The notes: generated by a model not told the origin, from the sequence alone. A stretch of DNA of 40,168 nt from JBAZDC01 sp041654595 (GCA_964551305.1 CAZKBT010000028.1:1-40168); one strand, 5' to 3'; shown: positions 1-7,860, counted from the stretch's first letter. A program made the numbers and translations.

Positions 1-965
1 ACCGTCCGCCGGGGGTAGGTGCGAACGAGCGTGCGGAACACGTCGGCCAGCGACATGGTCCTGACTCGTTCAAGCAATGCGAAGGACAGCCTGGCGGAGC
101 CCGGCGACCCGGCCTTGAACGTCTTGCCCGCGCGCGCCAGCCAAGGATCCTCGTAATCGGCCAGCGTCCCGATCGCCGCGGCGATCGACGCCAGGTCCCT
201 GCCATCGGAAATCCGCCTGATCAGACGGTAGTGTTCCTGCAACGGTCCGGCAGATTCCGGACCCTCGTCCTCGCGTTGCCGCAGCAGGCCTTGCAAAAGC
301 AGATCGTTGCGCGCGCGTGTTTCGCTCCATGCTTGTTCGCACAGTTGCGCGATCAGCAGATCCCAATCACCCGACGGCAGGCAGTAATCCGCCAAACCCA
401 GAAAAAGGCAATCGGAAGCGCCGAGCTGCGCGCCGGTCAATGCCAGGAACAAGCCTGTGCCCCCGGGCAAATGCGACAGCATCCAGCTCCCGGCCACGTC
501 CGGGTAAAGGCCGATGGAAATCTCGGGCATGGCAAAGCGCGTGGTATCGGTGACCACCCGGTGCGAAGCGCCCATCATCAAGCCGACGCCGCCGCCCATG
601 ACGATGCCGCTGGCCCAGCACACCAGGGGCTTGCCATAGGTATGTATCTGGTAGTCCAGGCGATACTCCGCATCGAAGAAATGCCGCGCATGCCGATTGC
701 CCCAGGCGTGTCCTTCGCTATTCTCCAGCATGCCTTTGTACATGCCGTGCAAATCGCCGCCGGCGCAAAACGCCTTGTCGCCCGCGCCGCGCAACACGAC
801 CAGCGCGATGGCGGGATCGTGTTCCCAGAACGCCAACTGCCGCGACAACGAACGGCACATGTCCGTGGTCAGGCTATTCAAGGTTCCAGGACTGTTCAGG
901 ATCGCCACCGCGATTTTCTTTTCGCCGGCGGTGTCCAGCACTTGATAGTCGATGGGGGCGCTCAT
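1..965 (-). CDS. 3-hydroxyisobutyryl-CoA hydrolase-like protein (enoyl-CoA hydratase/isomerase family), 3' end cut off
   Basis: A crotonase-fold protein is open from ATG at 965 to the window edge, giving about 321 codons without a stop. Residues 65-71 (KAFCAGGD-type) and the glycine-rich stretch near 124-127 form the oxyanion-hole elements. The motif AMPEISIGLYPDVAG (about 145-159) places Glu148 and Asp156, the E-x-x-I-G-x-x-P-D signature typical of 3-hydroxyisobutyryl-CoA hydrolases rather than plain hydratases. The family hydrolyses 3-hydroxyisobutyryl-CoA in valine catabolism. The start overlaps the stop of the upstream acyl-CoA dehydrogenase (ATGA at 962-965), so the two are probably translationally coupled. 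The family call is firm. The exact substrate is inferred from the motif and from the neighbouring isobutyryl-CoA-dehydrogenase-like gene. The C-terminus lies outside the window. Confidence 0.85.
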   Translation of the reverse strand, partial: MSAPIDYQVLDTAGEKKIAVAILNSPGTLNSLTTDMCRSLSRQLAFWEHDPAIALVVLRGAGDKAFCAGGDLHGMYKGMLENSEGHAWGNRHARHFFDAEYRLDYQIHTYGKPLVCWASGIVMGGGVGLMMGASHRVVTDTTRFAMPEISIGLYPDVAGSWMLSHLPGGTGLFLALTGAQLGASDCLFLGLADYCLPSGDWDLLIAQLCEQAWSETRARNDLLLQGLLRQREDEGPESAGPLQEHYRLIRRISDGRDLASIAAAIGTLADYEDPWLARAGKTFKAGSPGSARLSFALLERVRTMSLADVFRTLVRTYPRRT

Positions 966-2116
966 CGGATGTCCGCTCCTTTTTCCAGCAATTGACGCGC
1001 GACGATCACGCGCATGATCTCGTTCGTTCCTTCCAGGATCTGGTGCACGCGGGTATCGCGCACCAGGCGTTCCAGCGGGTAGTCTTTCAGGTAGCCGTAG
1101 CCGCCGTGGATTTGCTGGGCGTCGAGGCAAGCCTGGAATCCCAGATCGGTGGCCAGGCGCTTGGCCATTGCGCAATAGGCGCCGGCGTGGGGATCTTTCG
1201 CATCCAGCTTGCCGGCCGCCAGGCGCACCATCTGCCTCGACGCCACGATGTGCGTCAACATGTCCGCAAGCTTGAACTGGAGAGCCTGGAAGTCGGCCAG
1301 CTGCTTGCCGAACTGGCTGCGTTCGGCCATGTAGCGGCGCGCCGCATCGTACGCACCTTGGGCGGCGCCGACCGAGCAGGTGGCGATGTTGATGCGCCCA
1401 CCGTCCAGCCCTCTCATGGCGATCGTGAAGCCTTCCCCTTCCTCGCCCAGGCGATTTTCCGCTGGAATTTCGACCTTGTCGAAGGCGATCTGGCGGGTCG
1501 ATTGACTGTTCCAGCCCATTTTGTTTTCTTTGCGGCCGTACGTAACGCCCGGCGCGTCCGCCGGCACGACGAATGCGGAAACGCCTTTGGGTCCCGCCGC
1601 GCCCGTTCTGGCCATGACCACCAGCACATCCGTATCGCCCGCGCCCGAAATAAACGCCTTGTTCCCCGTCAATACGTACGAGCCGCCTTTGCGCTGGGCC
1701 GACGTCGCCAGGGACGCGGCGTCCGATCCCGCTCCAGGCTCGGTCAGACAATACGAGGCCAGTTTTACGCCCGACACCAGATCGGGGCCGAGTTCGCGCA
1801 CGACGCCATCCCCGCCCCAGGTGCCTATCATCCACGTCGCCATATTGTGAATCGTCAGGAAGGCCGCCGTGCATGGGTCATGCGCGGCTAGCTCCTCGAA
1901 CACCAAGGTGGCGTCCAAGCGCGGCAAATCCAGGCCACCGATGCGCGGCGGCGAATACAAGGCGCAGAAACCCAGTTTTCCCGCCTTGGCGAAGGTCGAC
2001 TTGGGAAATATGGATTCAGCGTCCCAGCGCGCCGCCTCGGGAGCGATCTCTCCCTGCGCGAAATCACGCGCGGCCTGGACAAACGCAAGCTGTTCGTCGT
2101 CGAGCTCGAAATTCAT
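962..2116 (-). CDS. acyl-CoA dehydrogenase, isobutyryl-CoA dehydrogenase-like
   Basis: The 384-residue product has the full length of a typical FAD-dependent acyl-CoA dehydrogenase: helical N-terminal domain (about 1-115), middle beta domain with the CLTEPGAGSDAAS flavin-contact motif (about 122-134), and C-terminal helical domain. The catalytic base is Glu362 in QILEGTNEIMR, the position used by short-chain and isobutyryl-CoA dehydrogenases. It would oxidise a short branched acyl-CoA to its 2,3-enoyl form and pass electrons to ETF. It overlaps the following hydrolase-like gene by ATGA, which supports a valine/isobutyryl-CoA role. Other short-chain acyl-CoA substrates cannot be excluded. The gene starts 83 bp after the rnfH stop, so it may have its own promoter. 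Confidence 0.9.
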   Translation of the reverse strand: MNFELDDEQLAFVQAARDFAQGEIAPEAARWDAESIFPKSTFAKAGKLGFCALYSPPRIGGLDLPRLDATLVFEELAAHDPCTAAFLTIHNMATWMIGTWGGDGVVRELGPDLVSGVKLASYCLTEPGAGSDAASLATSAQRKGGSYVLTGNKAFISGAGDTDVLVVMARTGAAGPKGVSAFVVPADAPGVTYGRKENKMGWNSQSTRQIAFDKVEIPAENRLGEEGEGFTIAMRGLDGGRINIATCSVGAAQGAYDAARRYMAERSQFGKQLADFQALQFKLADMLTHIVASRQMVRLAAGKLDAKDPHAGAYCAMAKRLATDLGFQACLDAQQIHGGYGYLKDYPLERLVRDTRVHQILEGTNEIMRVIVARQLLEKGADIR

Positions 2117-2199
2117 TCTGCGTCCCCGGTAGTTTGATAGTTGGTATTGTCAGCCGTTTCGGCATGGAGGCGTTTTTCACCGGAACCTTAGCACAGAGC

Positions 2200-2514
2200 T
2201 CATCGCCGCGCAGGGCCGTTTTTCCGTTGCATCCTGTGCTGGGCGCGGCGCCTGCGCGAAACCATGGGATCGAAAACCAGCGGCCGCAGTATTTCGACGC
2301 GATCGGCATCCTGCAGCACTCTGTCCAGGGCGCATGATTGCCCGAAGATGCCGACGGGCAGGTCGTCCAATGACAAGCCCGGATGGTCTTGCAGCAGCCC
2401 GCTGCGCACGATCGCGTCTCGCACTGTGCTGCCACGGGGCAAGGCCAGCGTCCGCTGCCAGACCTCGTCCAGCAGCGGATAGACCATCTCGATATGCAGC
2501 GGCGTGTCGTTCAT
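2200..2514 (-). CDS. rnfH: RnfH family protein (UPF0125)
   Basis: A 104-residue protein starts MNDTPLHIEMVYPL and has the ubiquitin-like beta-grasp pattern of the RnfH/YfjF family. It contains the conserved VGIFGQ segment (about 54-59) and the D-R-V-E-I-L-R-P-L stretch near 71-79, followed by a basic tail. A longer open frame runs to 2679, but this ATG overlaps the ratA stop (ATGA at 2511-2514) and gives the usual family length, so it was chosen. RnfH is commonly encoded directly after ratA, as here. Its biochemical role is not well defined. The family identification is strong and the function is open. Confidence 0.9.
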   Translation of the reverse strand: MNDTPLHIEMVYPLLDEVWQRTLALPRGSTVRDAIVRSGLLQDHPGLSLDDLPVGIFGQSCALDRVLQDADRVEILRPLVFDPMVSRRRRAQHRMQRKNGPARR

Positions 2515-2945
2515 TCGCCGTAAACGACCTGGGCGCGCTGCGTGAAAGAATCGATGAAACTGCTGGCGATACGGTTGAACACCGGCCCGACCACGGCCTC
2601 CAGCGCGCGGCTGGAGAAGGCATATTCCATCGTGTACACGACCTTGCACGCATCCTCGGCCAGCGCGATGAACTCCCACGTTCCACTCAATGCCGAAAAC
2701 GGCCCGTCGACCAGGTTGACGGCAATGCGGTTGGGATAATCGTGCTCGTTGCGCGTCGTGAAGGTCTGGCGCATTCCGGCAAAACTGATGGTGATGGAAG
2801 CCTCCATGCCATGCTCGTCCCGCCTATGCACCTGAGAACCGCCGCACCACGGCATGAACTCGGGATAGGTTTCCACGTCCGCCACCAGATCGAACATCTG
2901 CGCGCAACTATAAGGGACGAGAACGGAGCGCTTTACGGTATGCAT
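2511..2945 (-). CDS. ratA: RatA family / coenzyme Q-binding START-domain protein
   Basis: The 144-residue single-domain protein belongs to the polyketide-cyclase/START superfamily, COQ10/RatA branch. It begins MHTVKRSVLVPYS and has the conserved MFDLVADVETYPEFMPWC segment (about 18-35) and GPFSALSGTWEF (about 81-92). COQ10-like members bind ubiquinone and aid respiration. The E. coli homologue was also described as a toxin (RatA) that interferes with 70S assembly. With rnfH it forms a two-gene unit that is divergent from smpB, a classic arrangement in proteobacteria. The ubiquinone-chaperone role is the more likely one, but this is not decided by sequence. Confidence 0.9.
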   Translation of the reverse strand: MHTVKRSVLVPYSCAQMFDLVADVETYPEFMPWCGGSQVHRRDEHGMEASITISFAGMRQTFTTRNEHDYPNRIAVNLVDGPFSALSGTWEFIALAEDACKVVYTMEYAFSSRALEAVVGPVFNRIASSFIDSFTQRAQVVYGE

Positions 2946-3001
2946 TAAAAGCCATTAGTCGATAGAATGTATTGATTTTAGCGTTTAGAAGCAATTTATT
3001 C
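2946..3001. promoter_or_regulatory. ratA/smpB divergent promoter region
   Basis: This 56-bp AT-rich gap separates two divergently transcribed genes and must hold or border both promoters. On the minus strand, TTGCTT followed after 17 bp by TACATT is a plausible sigma-70 pair for ratA. On the plus strand, TAGAAT near 2963 could be a -10 for smpB, but no convincing -35 is seen. Confidence 0.4.
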
Positions 3002-3466
3002 ATGAGCATCGTCGAGAACCGCAAAGCCACCCACGATTACTTCATCGAAGATCGCTTTGAAGCCGGCTTGGTACTCGAAGGCTGGGAAGTCAAGGCGATC
3101 AGGGCCGGCCACGTGCAGCTCAAGGAAAGCTACGTCATCGTGCGCGACGGCGAGCTTTTCATTATAGGCATGCACATCAGCCCGTTGCCGACCGCCTCGA
3201 CGCACATCCACCCCAATGCCACGCGCACGCGCAAATTACTGCTGAAGGCGGAAGAAATCCGCAAGCTGATCGGCAAGGTCGAACAACGCGGCTACACACT
3301 GGTGCCGCTGAATCTGCATTACAAAAACGGTCGGGTAAAGCTGGATTTCGGCCTGGGCCGGGGCAAGAAACTGCACGACAAGCGCGACACGGCCCGCGAC
3401 AAGGATTGGCAACGGGAAAAAGAGCGCGTCATGAAGCACGACACGCGGAACCGGCGCTCCGACTGA
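3002..3466 (+). CDS. smpB: SsrA-binding protein SmpB
   Basis: The 154-residue protein starts MSIVENRKATHDYFIEDRFE and has the full SmpB OB-fold: the GLVLEGWEVKAIRAG segment, GMHISPL, HERKLLL-type and GYTLVPLNLHYKNGRVKLDFGLGRGKK regions. The basic C-terminal tail (DKRDTARDKDWQREKERVMK) inserts in the ribosomal decoding path. SmpB carries tmRNA to stalled ribosomes for trans-translation. An upstream in-frame ATG at 2972 would add ten residues not expected for the family, so 3002 was used. The visible ribosome-binding site is weak. The ssrA gene is not in this window. The gene converges on iclR with only 10 bp between stops. Confidence 0.97.
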   Translation: MSIVENRKATHDYFIEDRFEAGLVLEGWEVKAIRAGHVQLKESYVIVRDGELFIIGMHISPLPTASTHIHPNATRTRKLLLKAEEIRKLIGKVEQRGYTLVPLNLHYKNGRVKLDFGLGRGKKLHDKRDTARDKDWQREKERVMKHDTRNRRSD

Positions 3467-3476
3467 TCGCGTCGGA

Positions 3477-4301
3477 CTACATGCCGCTGATCGCGGCCGC
3501 CGCATTGACCAGCAACGGCACGACGCGCGACTTCATTTCATCGAGCGACCAGCTGTCCGTGGACACGGCCACGTGCACCGCTGCGATCGGCTCGCCGTTT
3601 TTATTGGTCACCGCCGCGCCGGCCGCCATCTCGCCCAGCCGCCATTCGCCAACCTGTACGGCATAGCCTTGCCGGCGAGCTTTGCCCACCTCTTCCATGA
3701 TGGTATCGACGTCGGTAATGGTCATGGGCGTATATTGCCGCCTGTTCGAGCGCATGACGACGTCCAGCGCTTCCTGCTCCGGCATGTGGGCGAGCATGGC
3801 CCGCCCGCCCGAGGCGCAAAACAGCGGCAGCCTGCGCCCCACCAGGGCCGTCGAATAATGTTCGCGCTTGGCTTGCATGCGTATTACGTACAGCAACGAC
3901 GTGCCGTCGGGGATGGACAGGTCGACCCTTTCCTGGACGGCCTGTCTCAGGTCGACCAGCACCGGCGCGGCGCGCGCCGTCAGCGTGTGCGAATTCAGGA
4001 AACCGAACGACAGATCGAGCACGCGACGGCCCAGCGCATACCGGCGGGTAGCCGGATCCTGCTCAAGATAGCCCATCTGCTTGAGGGTATAAGTGAAACG
4101 CTGGACCGTGCTCTTGTCCATGCCGGTGGCGTCGACCAAGTCGGCCAAACCCAGGAAGGGGCCTCCGTCCCGAAATGCCTCGAGCACCCGGAATGCCTTG
4201 GCGACCGATTTCACGTGCAACGCGCTTTCCGCGGCCGCCGTCGTCTGGCCCGATACAGCCACATGATCGATGGAATCGTCTCTTCTCAAGTGTGTTGACA
4301 C
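3477..4301 (-). CDS. IclR family transcriptional regulator
   Basis: The 274-residue protein has an N-terminal winged helix (about 28-95: SVAKAFRVLEAF...LADLVDATGMDKSTVQRFTYTLKQMGYL) and the C-terminal IclR effector-binding domain (about 105-270). The start is GTG at 4301, which gives a roughly 30-residue leader before the HTH. A later start is possible because the leader is not conserved in the family. IclR proteins are usually repressors of adjacent catabolic genes and are released by a small-molecule effector. It is divergent from the PhyH-SDR pair. A 5-3-5 palindrome 33-45 bp upstream of its start is a likely operator and could also mediate autoregulation. It is the natural candidate controller of the catabolic block to 14779. 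The effector is unknown. Confidence 0.92.
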   Translation of the reverse strand: MSTHLRRDDSIDHVAVSGQTTAAAESALHVKSVAKAFRVLEAFRDGGPFLGLADLVDATGMDKSTVQRFTYTLKQMGYLEQDPATRRYALGRRVLDLSFGFLNSHTLTARAAPVLVDLRQAVQERVDLSIPDGTSLLYVIRMQAKREHYSTALVGRRLPLFCASGGRAMLAHMPEQEALDVVMRSNRRQYTPMTITDVDTIMEEVGKARRQGYAVQVGEWRLGEMAAGAAVTNKNGEPIAAVHVAVSTDSWSLDEMKSRVVPLLVNAAAAISGM

Positions 4302-4323
4302 AGTTTGACCCTAGGTTTATTAT
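4295..4323 (+). promoter_or_regulatory. predicted sigma-70 promoter for the PhyH-SDR operon (promoter A)
   Basis: A perfect -35 TTGACA (4295-4300) and a near-consensus -10 TATTAT (4318-4323) are separated by exactly 17 bp and read towards the PhyH gene at 4423. The -35 overlaps the first codons of iclR on the other strand. The predicted start site is near 4330, leaving a leader of about 93 nt. Confidence 0.7.
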
Positions 4324-4328
4324 CTTAA

Positions 4329-4346
4329 ATAAAAATACAAAGTATT
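4329..4346. promoter_or_regulatory. candidate IclR-type operator, site A
   Basis: The sequence ATAAAAATACAAAGTATT contains the perfect 5-3-5 palindrome AATAC-AAA-GTATT (4334-4346). It starts 10 bp after the -10 of promoter A, at the expected transcription start, a position from which a bound protein would repress. It is also upstream of iclR itself. The 10-mer ATAAAAATAC recurs exactly at site B and with one change at site C. A 13-bp palindrome of this form is typical of IclR-family sites. Binding by the adjacent regulator is an inference. Confidence 0.6.
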
Positions 4347-4422
4347 GTAATGCAATTCGGTGGCGAATTCCACAGTTTCGAAACAGCACCCTCGGCAGGT
4401 TCGTCCACAGGAGGACATTCTC

Positions 4423-5226
4423 ATGGAACTATCCGAAAAGCAGCTTGCAGAATACCGCAATCGCGGCTATCTTTTTTTCCCCAGCTTACTCTCCTCTTCC
4501 GAAGCGGATATTCTCAGGAACGCCCTGCCCGATCTCATGGCAAGCACGGGCCCCGAGGTCAAGCGCGATAATCCGGAAGACGTGCCCAAGATCATCTATG
4601 CACCGCATGCGACCGACGAACGGTACAAGGCGGCGGCCCGCCTGCCCCGTATTCTGGGGATCGTGGAGCAATTGCTCGGCGAGCAGGCGTATGTCTACCA
4701 AAGCCGCGTCAATTTGAAATTGCCGTTCACGCGCGACGCCTGGTCGTGGCACCAGGATTTTACGGCATGGCATCGGGGCGACGGCATGCCGCGCCCTCAT
4801 GCCATGATGGTGGCGGTCTTCATTGATGCCTGCACGCCCGCCAACGGTCCGCTGCTGGTCATGCCGTCCAGCCACAGCGAAGATCTGGATGAGATTCTCG
4901 GCCGCGAAGCCGAGGTCGTCGGCTATGACGTGCAAAGGATGGAAACCGACGTGTTGCGCCAATATGCGGATCGCGGCGGCATCGCCGACCTTGCGGGTCC
5001 CGCGGGTTCGGTCGCGTTCATACACCCCACCCTGCTGCATGGATCAGCGGCCAACATGAGTCCCTGGCCGCGATCCATCCTGTACATCAATTACAGCGCC
5101 GTGACGAATCGCACCGTGGCCAATAAACGGCCGTGGTTCATGAACAATACGGATTCGACGCCGCTCGCAGTGTGCGCCGACAACACCCTGATCGAATCAA
5201 CGGCCGGCGCGCCCCAAGCATCATGA
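4423..5226 (+). CDS. phytanoyl-CoA dioxygenase (PhyH) family protein
   Basis: The 267-residue protein is a Fe(II)/2-oxoglutarate dioxygenase of the PhyH/ectoine-hydroxylase fold. The metal facial triad is visible as His110 and Asp112 (WSWHQDF) and His206 (PTLLHGS). Arg217 in WPRSILYINY is the likely 2-oxoglutarate anchor. The start ATG at 4423 follows a strong AGGAGGA ribosome-binding site. An upstream in-frame ATG at 4360 was rejected. It would hydroxylate an unknown small substrate using O2 and 2-oxoglutarate. It overlaps the following SDR by ATGA, suggesting that the alcohol formed is then oxidised. Promoter A with the palindromic operator lies directly upstream. The family is clear and the substrate is not recognised. 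Confidence 0.9.
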   Translation: MELSEKQLAEYRNRGYLFFPSLLSSSEADILRNALPDLMASTGPEVKRDNPEDVPKIIYAPHATDERYKAAARLPRILGIVEQLLGEQAYVYQSRVNLKLPFTRDAWSWHQDFTAWHRGDGMPRPHAMMVAVFIDACTPANGPLLVMPSSHSEDLDEILGREAEVVGYDVQRMETDVLRQYADRGGIADLAGPAGSVAFIHPTLLHGSAANMSPWPRSILYINYSAVTNRTVANKRPWFMNNTDSTPLAVCADNTLIESTAGAPQAS

Positions 5227-6023
5227 AAAAACGCTTGCAGGACAAAGTGGCGATCGTGACCGGCGCGGGTTCGGTCGGGCCGGGCTGGGGCAACGGCCGG
5301 GCGGCGGCAGTCCTGTTCGCCCGCGAAGGCGCCAAGGTGCTGGTCGTGGATCGGGACATGCGGGCCGCGAAGGCGACGGCCGAACTCATCGAGCAGGAAG
5401 CCGGCGTCTGCGAAGTGGTAACGGCGGACGTCACCGATTCGTCGTCCGTCCACGCGATGCGCGATCGCTGCGTGGAGGCGTTCGGAGCGGTGGATATCCT
5501 GCTCAACAATGTCGGCGCCTCGTTTCCCGGCGGACCGGTCGAGATGTCGGAAGACGATTTCCGCGCCCAGCTGGATCTGAACCTGACCAGCGTTTTCCTG
5601 ACTTGCAAGGCCGTGCTTCCCGTCATGACGGCGCAACGCTCGGGCGTCATCCTCAACGTCGGTTCCGTGGGCGGCATGCGCCACCTGGGGCATCACCATG
5701 TCGGCTATTCCGCCGGCAAGGCCGGCCTGGTGCAGTTCACCCGGCAGATCGCCGTCCAATACGGACCGGACAACGTCCGCTGCAACACCGTCATTCCCGG
5801 GCTGATCGATACGCCGCTGCTCGAGCACCGCGTGTCGCGCCAGAAAGGCCGAGCCGATCTGGCAACGTTGCAGAAGGAAGCCGCGACCCGGGTTCCGCTG
5901 GGCAGACGGGGAGACGCATGGGACGTCGCCTACGCCGCGTTGTTTCTGGCCTGCGACGAAGCCAAGTACATCACGGGCACGGAAATACTCGTGGATGGCG
6001 GCCTGATGGCCCGCAGTCCCTGA
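5223..6023 (+). CDS. SDR family NAD(P)-dependent oxidoreductase
   Basis: The 266-residue classical short-chain dehydrogenase/reductase starts MKKRLQDKVAIVTGAG at 5223, overlapping the PhyH stop (ATGA). Longer in-frame starts from 5133 lie inside the PhyH gene. It has the N-terminal cofactor loop with a slightly expanded glycine motif (TGAGSVGPGWGNG, about 13-25), Asp43 and Arg44 after beta2, NNVG at 95-98, and the catalytic Ser148, Tyr162 and Lys166 (YSAGK). The C-terminal Y-I-T-G-T-E-I-L-V-D-G-G ending is typical. It most likely oxidises the alcohol made by the coupled dioxygenase. The real substrate is unknown. Confidence 0.9.
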   Translation: MKKRLQDKVAIVTGAGSVGPGWGNGRAAAVLFAREGAKVLVVDRDMRAAKATAELIEQEAGVCEVVTADVTDSSSVHAMRDRCVEAFGAVDILLNNVGASFPGGPVEMSEDDFRAQLDLNLTSVFLTCKAVLPVMTAQRSGVILNVGSVGGMRHLGHHHVGYSAGKAGLVQFTRQIAVQYGPDNVRCNTVIPGLIDTPLLEHRVSRQKGRADLATLQKEAATRVPLGRRGDAWDVAYAALFLACDEAKYITGTEILVDGGLMARSP

Positions 6024-6037
6024 CCGGCTTGCGCCGG
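6024..6037. terminator. small hairpin between convergent genes
   Basis: CCGGC-TTGC-GCCGG (6024-6037) lies immediately after the SDR stop in the 28-bp gap between the convergent SDR and AEC-transporter genes. It could terminate either transcript, but there is no T-tract, so support is weak. Confidence 0.25.
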
Positions 6038-6051
6038 CGACCGAAGCGGAT

Positions 6052-6939
6052 TCACGACTTCAGCCACCATAGCAGGATGGGTATCGTGACCAGCGATACC
6101 AGCGTCGAGATCAACACGGCGCCCGCCACCGGATCCGACACCTGGGCGCCGCTGGCGCGGGCATAGACATAGCTGATGACCGCCGTGGGCATCGCCATCT
6201 GTATCATGACGACCAGCCCGAACTCGTCCGTCACATCCAGGGCCGTGACGATCACCCAGGCGGCGAACAGGCCCAGGCATAGCCGCAAGGCGGCCAGCAC
6301 GGAGCCGATGCGCAAGCTGGTGCGCGGCATGTTGGCCAACGCATTGCCCAGGACGAGCAGCATGAGCGGAACCGTCAGGGCGCCCAGCAGGCGGGTGGTT
6401 TCCAGCACGGGGCCGGGCATGTCGAAAGGACTCAGCCGTCCGATGACGGCCAGGATGACCGCGACCAGGGGCGGCAAGGTGAAAAGGCGGATGAAGCTGA
6501 AGCGCTTTTGCAGCGCGAGCGAGCTGAGCGTGTGTTGAGCGACGGCGCAGGACGCGAAGAAAACGACGGCGACGGCAAAGCCCTGTTCGCCCAAGGCCAG
6601 GTAGGAAATGGGCAGGCCGAAATTACCCGTGTTGGGAAACGTCACCGCCGGCAGCATACCCCCCACCGGCAGCCGGAACACGTACAGGCATACAGCCCCC
6701 ATGACCGCGCACAACAAGAGCGCCGCCCAGGCAAGCAGCGCGATTTCCATCAGATCCGATCCTTCGAGCGCGATGGTCGAAAGCGTATGGAATACGAGCG
6801 CCGGCGTTGAAATGCGTATGACCAGGACGGTGCAGAATTCCATCTGGAAACGGCCGACGTGGCTCCAGACGTAGCCTATGGTGAGACACACCGCAAGGGG
6901 CACCATCAAACCGAACAGCTCTGCATAGATTTGCCACAT
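6052..6939 (-). CDS. AEC (auxin efflux carrier) family transporter
   Basis: The 295-residue integral membrane protein has about ten predicted hydrophobic segments spread over its whole length, for example residues 8-25, 37-54, 65-87, 123-140 and 155-166. It contains the AEC-family features of a broken central helix and conserved Asn/Pro residues (FPNTGNFGLP near 101-110). Bacterial AEC proteins include malonate and other carboxylate transporters (MdcF-like). It begins 45 bp after the deacetylase-like gene stop on the same strand, so it is probably the last gene of the operon starting at 11222. That context suggests movement of a pathway acid, either uptake or efflux. Substrate and direction cannot be read from the sequence. 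Confidence 0.88.
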   Translation of the reverse strand: MWQIYAELFGLMVPLAVCLTIGYVWSHVGRFQMEFCTVLVIRISTPALVFHTLSTIALEGSDLMEIALLAWAALLLCAVMGAVCLYVFRLPVGGMLPAVTFPNTGNFGLPISYLALGEQGFAVAVVFFASCAVAQHTLSSLALQKRFSFIRLFTLPPLVAVILAVIGRLSPFDMPGPVLETTRLLGALTVPLMLLVLGNALANMPRTSLRIGSVLAALRLCLGLFAAWVIVTALDVTDEFGLVVMIQMAMPTAVISYVYARASGAQVSDPVAGAVLISTLVSLVTIPILLWWLKS

Positions 6940-6984
6940 AGACGTCGTTACCGGCCTGGCCGTCCTCGCTTGGAAGTCGAAGGC

Positions 6985-7839
6985 TCAAGGATACACTTCA
7001 ATCAAGCCTTTATCGGCTTTGTCCTTGAATTCCAGCGCGGCCTGCTCGAGCGTCATGAATACGGCGCCTTTTTTCGTCAAGGAGTCGACCAGTCCCTCGA
7101 GCGCTTTCATGCGGTGCCCCCGGCCGATGACATAAGGGTGGAAGGTGTAGATGATGATGCCCCACTCCTGGTTTTCGGCCATGTAGTCGAAATCCGCGAT
7201 CCAATTTTCCAGCACGAGGCGCGCGTTCATCAAGCCCGGCATCAGCTGGTTGGCGGTGCGTAAAAATTCGAAATGTGGGAAATCGTCCAGCGACCAGGCG
7301 ACCGGCATTTCGATCAGCGAGGTATGCTTGCCGAAACGGGCGGCGGCATCGGGGCGGACGACGTCGCCCTTGCGCACGAAGTATGGGGTATAGTCGTTGC
7401 CCATTAGACTGCTGTCATACAGAAAGCCATGCTCGAGCATCAACGATACCGTGCGATCGCTGATGTCCCACGATGGCGAGCGGTATCCCGCCGGCTTGCG
7501 GCCCGTGAGTTCACGCAGCAGCGCGTTCGAGCGCTCGAAGCCTTCCGCTTCTTCGGATTCGCTCAGCGTCGTGGGTATGGCGTGAGTCCACCCGTGGTTG
7601 CCGACTTCGTGGCCGGCTTCGACGATGCGATCGCAAACGGACCGGTAGGTTTCGATCACGATGCCGGGGATGAACCAGCTGGCATTGAGTCCACGATCCG
7701 CCAGCAGCCTCAGGATGCGTTGGACGCCGACGACGCCGAACTCTCCTCGCGAAACGGGCGTGGGGGTCGTCAATCCGCGCGCGGCCAGTCCCGACCAGGC
7801 ATCGAAATCGAACGACAGGCAAACGATGTGGCGTGGCAT
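6985..7839 (-). CDS. polysaccharide deacetylase (NodB-fold) family protein, PuuE/cyclic-imidase-like
   Basis: The 284-residue NodB-homology protein has motif 1 as SFDFDAW (Asp11, Asp13), motif 2 as NHGWTH (His82, His86), motif 3 as YRSPSWD (Arg120, Pro122, Trp124) and a late His234 in FHPYVIGRGHRM. It has no signal peptide, so it is cytoplasmic. This short motif set resembles the PuuE-allantoinase/HpPgdA/cyclic-imidase branch of the superfamily, whose members open cyclic amides and imides, rather than secreted chitin or peptidoglycan deacetylases. It starts 21 bp after the M20 amidohydrolase stop with a GAGGGAG ribosome-binding site. Ring opening here followed by amide cleavage by the M20 enzyme is a reasonable hypothesis. 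The fold is firm and the substrate is inferred. Confidence 0.88.
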   Translation of the reverse strand: MPRHIVCLSFDFDAWSGLAARGLTTPTPVSRGEFGVVGVQRILRLLADRGLNASWFIPGIVIETYRSVCDRIVEAGHEVGNHGWTHAIPTTLSESEEAEGFERSNALLRELTGRKPAGYRSPSWDISDRTVSLMLEHGFLYDSSLMGNDYTPYFVRKGDVVRPDAAARFGKHTSLIEMPVAWSLDDFPHFEFLRTANQLMPGLMNARLVLENWIADFDYMAENQEWGIIIYTFHPYVIGRGHRMKALEGLVDSLTKKGAVFMTLEQAALEFKDKADKGLIEVYP

Positions 7840-7860
7840 GATTTCAGCTCCCTCTTCTGT

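Noticed and set aside
4302..4360. AT-rich stretch as a trace of foreign DNA or an attachment site
   Set aside because: The low GC is explained by the promoter and palindromic operator. No integrase, direct-repeat pair or tRNA is present.
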